From Collimonas humicola (GTDB lineage Bacteria > Pseudomonadota > Gammaproteobacteria > Burkholderiales > Burkholderiaceae_D), in assembly GCF_018304945.1 (NCBI RefSeq), contig NZ_JAGQEE010000001.1, positions 186,001 through 250,000 of the forward strand: DNA of 64,000 nt. The letters run 5' to 3'. This document shows, piece by piece, positions 26,427 to 33,410 of this stretch. Under the pieces are notes generated by a model. That model saw only the letters and a program-made list of their open reading frames with translations. It was not told the DNA's origin and did not search any database. Every line of letters starts with the position of its first letter. Position 1 is the first letter of the stretch. Both the position numbers and the translations under genes were made by a program.

Positions 26427-26572
26427 GAATCTGTCCACGATCTTACTGCGCCCGCGTGACCTGGCGCTAAACGGTGCTCAAAACCACGGTGTACAAAAAA
26501 AAGTACACTCCGGTTTTTCTGCGCCGTTTAGCGCCAGGTCACGCGGGCTCGTTAGAGATCGTGAACAGGTTC
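26427..26572. repeat. 146-bp palindromic element (MITE-like candidate)
   Basis: The element has near-perfect inverted ends of 17 bases: GAATCTGTCCACGATCT (26427-26443) matches the reverse complement of 26556-26572 at 15 of 17 positions. Inside are perfect 24-base arms at 26451-26474 and 26524-26547, and a core with GTGTAC (26489-26494) and GTACAC (26503-26508) around eight A's. It begins at the first base after the mdcB stop and ends 55 bases before the next ATG. The terminal sequence resembles insertion-sequence ends, and no transposase is present. It could also act as a transcription terminator or RNA processing site. Confidence 0.85.
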
Positions 26573-26627
26573 TGCGCGGGCGGCCTTCCATGCGGATACT
26601 GCGTCGACGAATATCTCTGGAGAACAA

Positions 26628-27782
26628 ATGAAAGTGCATCAGAAGTTGTCTTTGGCTGTCAGCATCAGCGCGTTGGGCCTGTTTGGCTTGCTTGCGGCTG
26701 GTAGCGCTATCGCGGAACCGGGCATCACCAGCAACACCATCGTGATCGGCCAGTCTGCCGGTTTTACAGGCACCACGGCGGAAGAAGTGAAGCAAGCCAC
26801 GGCAGGCGCCCAGCTGTATTTCGATATCGTCAACAAGCAAGGCGGCGTGTTCGGCCGCAAGATCGTGCTGGAGTCGCTGGACGACGGTTTCGAGCCGAAG
26901 CGCACCGTCGAAAATACCCGCAAGCTGCTCAATGAAAAGAATGCGTTCGCGCTGTTCCTGTATCGCGGCACCCCGACCACCGAATCCATCCTGGGCGCCA
27001 TCAACGACGCTAAGGTGCCGCTGATTGCACCGGTCAGCGGCGCGACCTCGCTGCACGAGCCTATGCAGCACTATCTGTTCAATGTGCGTTCCAAGTATCG
27101 CGACGAAGTCGGCACCGCGATCGAGCAGCTGTCCGGCATGGGCCTGCAGCGCTATGCGGTGCTGGTCTCCAACGATTCCTTCGGCAATGACGCGCTGGAA
27201 GGCTTGAAGCAAGCGATCAAGAAGAATAAATTGCCGGAGCCGTTAGTCGCCAACTATGAACGCAACACCGTGGCGGTGGAGGGCGCGGTCAAGAAGATCT
27301 TCGATGCCAAGCCACAGGCAGTCCTGATGATTTGCACCGCCAAGCCGTGCGCTGCCTTCATCAAGCAGTATCGCGAAGCCGGCGGCCAGCAGCAGCTGAT
27401 CACCTTGTCCAACGTCAGCTCGCAGGTGTTCCTGCAAGGCCTGGGGAAAGACGCGCGCGGCCTGGGCATGACGCAAGTGTTTCCGAATCCAAGAAGCTCC
27501 AGCACGCAGATTTCCAAGGAATTCATGACTGCGCTGAAGACCCGCAGCGAATTGTCCGATTCCTACCCGACGCTGGAAGGCTTCATCTCGGCCAAGGTGC
27601 TGGTGGAAGGCTTGCGCCGCGCCGGCAACAAGCCGACCCGCGACAGCCTGGTCAGCGGCCTGGAAAGCATGGGCGGTTACGATATCGGCGGCATGGCCCT
27701 CAAGTATGGCCCGAACAGCCGCGACGGCTTGAATTTCATTGAGTTGACCGTGATCGGCAAGGATGGCTACGTACTGCGCTAA
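26628..27782 (+). CDS. ABC transporter substrate-binding protein, branched-chain amino-acid type (Peripla_BP_6)
   Basis: A 384-residue periplasmic protein with signal peptide LSLAVSISALGLFGLLAAGS ending AIA|EPG. The family pattern is clear: TIVIGQSAGFTGTTAEEVKQ, AGAQLYFDIVNKQGGVFGRK, LESLDDGFEPKRTVENTRKL and NDSFGNDALEGLKQAI. No permease or ATPase genes accompany it, so it is an orphan binding protein that may feed another importer or serve as a sensor. It lies inside the malonate operon between mdcB and mdcH, just after the palindromic element, which suggests insertion there. The ligand is unknown. Confidence 0.9.
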   Translation: MKVHQKLSLAVSISALGLFGLLAAGSAIAEPGITSNTIVIGQSAGFTGTTAEEVKQATAGAQLYFDIVNKQGGVFGRKIVLESLDDGFEPKRTVENTRKLLNEKNAFALFLYRGTPTTESILGAINDAKVPLIAPVSGATSLHEPMQHYLFNVRSKYRDEVGTAIEQLSGMGLQRYAVLVSNDSFGNDALEGLKQAIKKNKLPEPLVANYERNTVAVEGAVKKIFDAKPQAVLMICTAKPCAAFIKQYREAGGQQQLITLSNVSSQVFLQGLGKDARGLGMTQVFPNPRSSSTQISKEFMTALKTRSELSDSYPTLEGFISAKVLVEGLRRAGNKPTRDSLVSGLESMGGYDIGGMALKYGPNSRDGLNFIELTVIGKDGYVLR

Positions 27783-27815
27783 GCCGCAATCGCAGCAAAC
27801 CGCGGCGAGTCAGCC

Positions 27816-28754
27816 ATGACGCCGCGGCTGGCGCTGCTGTGCTCAGGGCAGGGCGGGCAGCATGCGTCGATGTTCGAGTTGGCGCGCAGCGATCCCGCAA
27901 GCGCGGGGTTGCTGGCGCAGTTGCTCGATCCTTGGCTGGCTGCAACGCTGCCGGGCCTGTCGCTGCCAGAGGTCCTGCAGGACCAGGATCTGCTGTTCTC
28001 CAACCGCCTGGCGCAACCGCTGATCGTAGCTGCTACGGCCGCGATCTGGTCCGCATTGCAGGCGCAATTGCCGCCGCCGGAGCTGGTGGCCGGATACAGC
28101 ATCGGCGAGCTGGCGGCCTGGCATGTCGCCGGCGCCATGTCCGCGCCGCAGGCGATCGCCCTGGCGCAGGCGCGGGCGCAGCTGATGGACGCATGCCTGC
28201 TGCCGGGATCGCCGCAAGTCTTGTTTGCCGTCAGCGGCATCGCCTTGCGGCCGCTGGCAGCCTTGCTGGCGTCGCAGCAGCTGCACGTGGCGATAGAAAC
28301 CGATGCCGACAGCTGCATCGCGGGCGGCCTGCAGCAGGATTTGCCGGGCGCTGCCGCCGAAATCGAAAGGCAGGGCGGAAGAATAACGCTGCTGCCGGTG
28401 ACGGTGGCTTCGCATACTCCCTTGATGGCAGCCGCGGTCGCGCCGTTTGCGCAGCAGCTCAAGCAGCAATTGTCGCGCGATCCCTCGCTGCCGCTGCTGT
28501 CCGGCCTTGATGCCCGTATCCTGACACGAAAAGAACAAGCGATAGAGACGCTGTCGCGGCAGCTGGCGCACACCATCCGCTGGAACGCATGCATGGATGC
28601 CTGCGCCGAGCGCGGCATTACGGCAGCGCTGGAACTGGGGCCGGGGGCAGCGCTGTCGCGCATGCTGGCGGCGCGCCATCCTCATATCGCATGCCGCTCG
28701 GCGAGCGAGTTCCGTTCGCTGCAGGGCATTGTCAACTGGCTGCAGCGCTTGTGA
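27816..28754 (+). CDS. mdcH: Malonate decarboxylase malonyltransferase subunit
   Basis: MdcH transfers malonyl from malonyl-CoA to MdcC to prime the enzyme. The 312-residue acyltransferase has the N-terminal CSGQGGQHASMF motif, the active-site serine in GYSIGEL (Ser95) and the partner His in VTVASHTPLM. Length is normal. It starts 33 bases after the binding-protein gene and converges with mdcR, with a 12-base gap. It is separated from mdcACDEGB by the palindrome and the binding-protein gene. Confidence 0.93.
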   Translation: MTPRLALLCSGQGGQHASMFELARSDPASAGLLAQLLDPWLAATLPGLSLPEVLQDQDLLFSNRLAQPLIVAATAAIWSALQAQLPPPELVAGYSIGELAAWHVAGAMSAPQAIALAQARAQLMDACLLPGSPQVLFAVSGIALRPLAALLASQQLHVAIETDADSCIAGGLQQDLPGAAAEIERQGGRITLLPVTVASHTPLMAAAVAPFAQQLKQQLSRDPSLPLLSGLDARILTRKEQAIETLSRQLAHTIRWNACMDACAERGITAALELGPGAALSRMLAARHPHIACRSASEFRSLQGIVNWLQRL

Positions 28755-28766
28755 CGGCCAGGCCGC

Positions 28767-29672
28767 TCAGGCTTGCTCCGCATGCGGCATCAGCAGCAGG
28801 AATGCGGCGATAAAGGCGGCTACCATGGGTGCGGCATCGCGCCGGTAAATCACGGCAACGTCGGATTGCGCATCCTGCGGCGGCAGTTGCAGGAAACGGA
28901 TCCCCGCCGGCGCGATCTCTTGCATGCTTTCCGGCACGATCGCAATCCCCAGGTTGGCTTCAATCAGATTCAGCAGCGAGGCCTTGCGCGAGGTGGCGCG
29001 CGAAGCCTTGGGGAAGAAATCATGCCGCATGCACAGCGCCGCCACCAGGTTGCTGAGGCCGCCGCGGTCCTTGTGCGGCACCGATACAAAGTGTTCGTCG
29101 CGCAGCTCGGCGATGCCGATCGTGCTTCTGTGGGCAAAGCGATGATCCTTGGACAGCGCCACCACCAGTTTTTCAGAAAATATTTTCTTGACCTGGATGT
29201 TCGGCAGCTGGCGCAATATCGGCAGCCGCACCAGGCCGAAATCGGCGCGGCCTTCGTCGATGTCCAGCGCCTGGTGCTCTGAGGGCGCGCGGGAAAAATC
29301 CAGCGATACGCCGGGAAACTGCGTCAGCAGCGTATTGAAAATATTGCCCATGGCGGCGGACAAGGTGACCGAACTCGAATGCAGTACGCGGATGCGGCCC
29401 TGTTCGCCCTTGCCGACCTGATGCGCCTGGACAATGGCGTCTTCGATATCTTCCAGGATCCGTTTGCTTCTTTCATAGAACAGTTGCCCCGCCTCGGTCA
29501 GCTCGATATGGCGCGAATCGCGCTGCAGCAGGCTGACCTGCATGTCGATTTCCAGTTCCTTCATCTGGCGGCTCAAGGCCGACTGCGCGATGAACAGGTG
29601 TTCGGCGGCGCGGGTATAGCTGCCGGCGTCGACAATTTCGACGAAATACTTGAGCTGTCTGAGTGAAATCAT
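28767..29672 (-). CDS. mdcR: LysR family regulator, MdcR-like
   Basis: A 301-residue LysR regulator. The helix-turn-helix (about 1-60) is MISLRQLKYFVEIVDAGSYT then RAAEHLFIAQSALSRQMKEL; the effector-binding domain follows, with SRATSRKASLLNLIEANLGI and AIVPESM. It sits at the 3' end of the malonate genes in convergent orientation, the position of mdcR in other malonate loci, where it activates with malonate. The window therefore has two candidate malonate regulators, this one and the GntR gene at 17221. The symbol rests on context and family. Confidence 0.85.
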   Translation of the reverse strand: MISLRQLKYFVEIVDAGSYTRAAEHLFIAQSALSRQMKELEIDMQVSLLQRDSRHIELTEAGQLFYERSKRILEDIEDAIVQAHQVGKGEQGRIRVLHSSSVTLSAAMGNIFNTLLTQFPGVSLDFSRAPSEHQALDIDEGRADFGLVRLPILRQLPNIQVKKIFSEKLVVALSKDHRFAHRSTIGIAELRDEHFVSVPHKDRGGLSNLVAALCMRHDFFPKASRATSRKASLLNLIEANLGIAIVPESMQEIAPAGIRFLQLPPQDAQSDVAVIYRRDAAPMVAAFIAAFLLLMPHAEQA

Positions 29673-29845
29673 TGTGAAGTCATTGCTATGCCGTTTCGAG
29701 ATAGATGGCCGCCATATTCGGTATTGGCGCTGGCCTTGCCTGTAACGCTACAGTGAAGGCATGCGGCGCTTGCCGATATCGTGTTCGGCGCGTTGCCGCC
29801 ACGCTGTTTTACCTTGGCTTTTCGAGGTGGTCAACATAAAAATCG

Positions 29846-29861
29846 CTGGTGCTTTCACCAG
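29846..29861 (+). repeat. Small hairpin upstream of the 29880 small gene
   Basis: CTGGTG (29846-29851) and CACCAG (29856-29861) form a perfect 6-bp stem with a CTTT loop, ending 18 bases before the ATG at 29880 and just before its AGGGGAA ribosome site. It could influence translation of the small gene. Confidence 0.45.
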
Positions 29862-29879
29862 GACGATCAGGGGAATCTC

Positions 29880-30017
29880 ATGTCCGAAATTTTACTCATT
29901 GTGATCGGCGCGAGCGGCGTCGCGATCAGCATTTTCGCCAATTTAACCTTTGCGCGGCGGAGCGGCTCCGCCGAGGTCCCGCCTGCCGTCGACGGATCGA
30001 AGCAGGGCGACCCTTGA
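29880..30017 (+). CDS. Tiny single-helix membrane protein
   Basis: A 45-residue frame beginning MSEILLIVIGASGVAISIFA, a single membrane helix, followed by a polar tail NLTFARRSGSAEVPPAVDGS. It has its own AGGGGAA ribosome site and a hairpin just upstream. It does not overlap another gene. Small one-helix proteins like this are often regulators of membrane complexes or stress responses, but no family is recognised. The short length leaves some doubt that it is real. Confidence 0.5.
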   Translation: MSEILLIVIGASGVAISIFANLTFARRSGSAEVPPAVDGSKQGDP

Positions 30018-30422
30018 TCCTCGTCAAAGCTCTTGCTGCTGACGGCGGCTTGCCTTCAGCGGCTGCGCCGAAAATCGCATGCAAGCCTGCCCGCGCAACT
30101 GGTAATATTTGCGCATAGGGTATCAGTACATACAGGTCTGTATATGGCTGTGCGGCGGCAGGAAATAAATTTCACGAACTTGCTGGCCGCCACCTTGAAT
30201 ACCTCGCGTTCTTTGCATATATTGTCATACGACAACAAATTTTCACCCGTTTCACCACTTCCTTTCAGTCCGTAAAAATACATCTTGCATATGCATGACT
30301 GACTCAGGCCCTGGTCATGAGTCGATGTCGAATTCCCGTGACAAGCATCAGCTGCCTGTCGCAGGTGGGATTTTTATTGTTTGCCGCCGGCAGCATCGGT
30401 GAATACAACTTGCGAGGACTAC
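30018..30422. other. Intergenic region before the S10 carboxypeptidase gene
   Basis: These 405 bases hold no convincing gene. A perfect inverted repeat, ATACAG and CTGTAT with a 2-base centre, lies at 30130-30143 and could be an operator. The region 30200-30300 is notably AT-rich compared with its surroundings and may hold the promoter. No clear terminator was seen. Confidence 0.4.
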
Positions 30423-31988
30423 ATGTCGATTAAACGAAAACTTTTGTTTGGCCTGGCCGTTTCCCTACAATTATGTGCGCTGGCATTTGCCGCCCATCAG
30501 GCGCTGGCGCAGGAGACGCTGCAAGGCGAGGCGGTGGCGGCGCGGCTGCCGGCCGACCAGCCTTATAACGACAAGACGCTGTACGGCTTCGGCGCCGGCG
30601 ATGCGCTTACTGCCGCGCAGGTGACGGAAAACGCCGCGGTCACCCACAACAGCATTTCGATCAACGGCAGGACCATCCGCTACACCGCGACCGCAGGCCA
30701 TCTGACCGCCGCCGATCCGAAAACAGGCAAGCCGGAGGCCTCGATTTTCTACGTTGCCTATACCGCTGACAAACAGGACGCCGGCAAGCGGCCGGTCACC
30801 TTTTTCTATAATGGCGGCCCGGGCTCGTCGTCGGTATGGCTGCACCTCGGCTCCTTCAGCCCCAAGCGCATCGTGACCGGCGATCCGGCCACCACGGAGC
30901 CGCTGCCATTCCCGTTTGTCGACAACAAGCAAAGCCTGATCGACACCACTGACATGGTGTTCGTCGATGCGGTCGGCACCGGCTTCTCCGAAGCCATCAG
31001 CCCCAACACCAACCAGACTTTCTGGGGTGTGGACAGCGATGCGGCGGTGTTCCGGGATTTCGTCACGCGCTACCTCAATGCCAATCACCGGCTGGAATCG
31101 CCCAAGTACCTGTTTGGCGAATCGTATGGCACGCCGCGCACCGACGTCCTCGCCAACCTGCTGGAAATGGCCGGCACCAAGCTGACTGGCGTGGTGCTGC
31201 AATCGGCCATCCTGAACTACAACTCGAACGCCGACTTTAACGGCGGCTCGTATGGACCGTACTTCCCAGGCTATGCAGCAGTGGGAGCCTATTTCAACCT
31301 GGTGACGCCGGCGCCGGCCAATCTCACCAAGTTCGCCAAGCAGATGCGCACTTTCGTGGCCGGCAGCTATGAGCCAGCGGTGGATGCCTTCCTGGCTTCG
31401 AATACGCAACCCTCGGCCGACCTGCTGAACCAGCTGTTCTTCAACAGCGGTTATACCGTGCCGCAATGGAAGGCCGATTTCAACCTGGACGAAACCACTT
31501 TCCGCGCCAACCTGATTCCCGGTTCCGTGATCGGCCGCTATGACGGCCGGGTGGTGGCGGTCAACGGCAGCCCGCTGGCGGCCGATGGCGACCCTTCCAG
31601 CACCCTGATCACACAGCCGTTCACCGACCGCATGAATGACTATCTGCCGCACGGTTTGAAATACACCGCGGTCTCGGCCTACAACATAGAAAACGGCGAC
31701 ACCATCCAGAACTGGGTCTGGACCCACGATGGCCTGCCTCTGCCGGATACGATTCCCGACCTGGCGGCAGCCATCTATCAGAATCCCAAGCTCAAGGTAT
31801 TGTCGGCGAACGGCTACCATGACCTCGCCACGCCTTTCTACAATACGGAGCTGGACCTGGGCCGCCTGGGGCCGATTTCCGGCTTGCAGATCACGCATTA
31901 TCGCGGCGGCCACATGATTTACCTGTTCGATCCGTCGCGCCTGATGATGAAAGACGATCTGGTGCGGTATTACGGCAGCCGCTCATGA
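30423..31988 (+). CDS. Secreted serine carboxypeptidase, peptidase S10 family
   Basis: A 521-residue exported protease with signal peptide LLFGLAVSLQLCALAFAAHQ ending ALA|QET. S10 landmarks are all present: the oxyanion segment FFYNGGPGSSSVWLHLGSF, the nucleophile in LFGESYGTPR (Ser about 233), the Asp in SANGYHDLATPF and the His in YRGGHMIYL near the C-terminus. The order Ser-Asp-His is complete, so it should be active, removing C-terminal residues from peptides in the periplasm or outside. The ATG at 30423 has a weak GAGGAC site. A small EF-hand-like secreted protein follows 60 bases later. Confidence 0.93.
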   Translation: MSIKRKLLFGLAVSLQLCALAFAAHQALAQETLQGEAVAARLPADQPYNDKTLYGFGAGDALTAAQVTENAAVTHNSISINGRTIRYTATAGHLTAADPKTGKPEASIFYVAYTADKQDAGKRPVTFFYNGGPGSSSVWLHLGSFSPKRIVTGDPATTEPLPFPFVDNKQSLIDTTDMVFVDAVGTGFSEAISPNTNQTFWGVDSDAAVFRDFVTRYLNANHRLESPKYLFGESYGTPRTDVLANLLEMAGTKLTGVVLQSAILNYNSNADFNGGSYGPYFPGYAAVGAYFNLVTPAPANLTKFAKQMRTFVAGSYEPAVDAFLASNTQPSADLLNQLFFNSGYTVPQWKADFNLDETTFRANLIPGSVIGRYDGRVVAVNGSPLAADGDPSSTLITQPFTDRMNDYLPHGLKYTAVSAYNIENGDTIQNWVWTHDGLPLPDTIPDLAAAIYQNPKLKVLSANGYHDLATPFYNTELDLGRLGPISGLQITHYRGGHMIYLFDPSRLMMKDDLVRYYGSRS

Positions 31989-32048
31989 TGCGCGCGGATA
32001 TTTCGCACATCCTGCTGGCCATTCAACCCGATAGGTACTGGAGCTGAT

Positions 32049-32453
32049 ATGAAATCATTCCTGACACTTTTGGCGGTCTCGTCTCTCGCCATCATCCTGC
32101 CTGCTGCGGCGCTGGCGCAAAGCACCGTCAACGCCACCACCACGCCCGCGCGCCAGGGCATGGCGCAGCTGGGCGATCCTTACGTGCCGGCGCACGTCAA
32201 GGCCGCCGCCCGCATCGCCGCCAGGCCGGCCGCGGCTGGCGCCTCGCTGCAAGAACGGGCCCTGCAGAAGCTGCAAGCGAAATTCAGCGAAGCCGACAGC
32301 AGCAACAGCGGTTCCGTCACCAAGGCCCAGGCGCAGCAGGCGGGCTTCGGCTTTGTCGCCAACAATTTCGAGCAGATCGATGTCAATCACGCCGGCAGGG
32401 TCACCTTCGACAACGTCAAGGCTTATATGCGCGCCAATGGGGCGAACTTCTAG
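32049..32453 (+). CDS. Secreted EF-hand-like protein
   Basis: A 134-residue exported protein with signal peptide SFLTLLAVSSLAIILPAAAL ending ALA|QST. The C-terminal half has a helix-loop-helix pair: KFSEADSSNSGSVTKAQAQQ and NFEQIDVNHAGRVTFDNVKA. The loops keep Asp/Asn/Ser ligands and the central Gly, though the second loop (DVNHAGRVTFD) departs from the ideal calcium pattern. It follows the S10 carboxypeptidase and may be cotranscribed. The role is unknown. Confidence 0.75.
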   Translation: MKSFLTLLAVSSLAIILPAAALAQSTVNATTTPARQGMAQLGDPYVPAHVKAAARIAARPAAAGASLQERALQKLQAKFSEADSSNSGSVTKAQAQQAGFGFVANNFEQIDVNHAGRVTFDNVKAYMRANGANF

Positions 32454-32489
32454 GTCTTGACGAATCGCTGCGGCAGCAAAGTCACGTCG

Positions 32490-32526
32490 ACGGCATGGAC
32501 GGCAAACTGTCATCCATGCCGTTTAT
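32490..32526 (+). terminator. Candidate terminator after the EF-hand gene
   Basis: ACGGCATGGA (32490-32499) pairs with TCCATGCCGT (32513-32522) around a 13-base loop, followed by a short TTTAT. It lies 36 bases after the stop at 32453. The stem is strong but the T-run is short. Confidence 0.5.
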
Positions 32527-32619
32527 CCGTGTTAAATTACCTCGACGTCACCAGACCAAAAGGGGAATGCCGATGCGCCCATTGTTGCCTGTCTTGCCCG
32601 CCGAGAAGGCGGGTCCTTG

Positions 32620-33387
32620 ATGCAGATTGCCGATACCTTCTACGATGACATGGCCTCCGCCTATCATCTGATTTTCGCCGACTGGGCTGCAACGATAGAA
32701 CAGCAGGGAATGATTTTGTCCGCGTTGCTGCCGGCGCCGGCGGCGGTCGGCAAGGTGCTGGATTGCGCCTGCGGCATCGGCACCCAGGCGCTGGGACTGG
32801 CAGGCCGCGGTTATCAGGTCGAAGGCAGCGATCTTTCCTGGGCCGAGATCGAGCGCGCTAGGCTGGAAGCAGGCAAGCGTGGTCTGTCTATTCCATTCCG
32901 CACGGATGACATGCGCCTGCTGGACACCTCGGCTTCCGGTGAATACGGCGTGGTGCTGGCTTTCGATAACGCCTTGCCGCATCTCGATAGCGAAGAAGAT
33001 ATCGACCAGGCGCTGGCGGCGATGTACCAGAGGCTGCGGCCCGGCGGCAGGCTCATGCTCAGCCTGCGTGACTACGGGCCGTTGATGGAGCAGCGGCCGG
33101 AAATGATGCCGCCGGCGATGTTCATGGACGACGGCCGCCGCCGTATCGTGCATCAGGTCTGGGACTGGCTGGATGAGCGCCGTTACATGGTCCATCTGTA
33201 TATCACGCGCCAGATGCCGGACATGGCATGGCAGACCAGCCACTTTGCCGGTCGTTATCGCGCGATTACGCCGCAGGAAGTGGCTGCTCATGCGAGCAAG
33301 GCGGGCTTTAAGCAAGTGCAAATCCTGCCACCGGCTGCGACTGGATATTACCAGCCGATTGTCGCAGCCATGCGTCCCGCTGCCTGA
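32620..33387 (+). CDS. Class I SAM-dependent methyltransferase
   Basis: A 255-residue cytoplasmic methyltransferase. Motif I is KVLDCACGIGTQALGLAGRG (about 46-65) and the acidic SAM residue follows in YQVEGSDLSW; later motifs are VVLAFDNALPHL and LRPGGRLMLSLRDYG. I chose the ATG at 32620, preceded by AAGGCGGG, and not the TTG one codon before. The substrate is unknown; the fold resembles small-molecule methyltransferases such as glycine or sarcosine N-methyltransferases. It converges with ndvB, 23 bases apart. Confidence 0.87.
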   Translation: MQIADTFYDDMASAYHLIFADWAATIEQQGMILSALLPAPAAVGKVLDCACGIGTQALGLAGRGYQVEGSDLSWAEIERARLEAGKRGLSIPFRTDDMRLLDTSASGEYGVVLAFDNALPHLDSEEDIDQALAAMYQRLRPGGRLMLSLRDYGPLMEQRPEMMPPAMFMDDGRRRIVHQVWDWLDERRYMVHLYITRQMPDMAWQTSHFAGRYRAITPQEVAAHASKAGFKQVQILPPAATGYYQPIVAAMRPAA

Positions 33388-33410
33388 ATTTCCCACCTGC
33401 TGCATCGAGG

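Noticed and set aside
26474-26704. 76-codon plus-strand frame starting in the palindromic element
   Set aside because: Starts inside the inverted repeat and overlaps the signal peptide of the binding-protein gene in another frame; no coding features.
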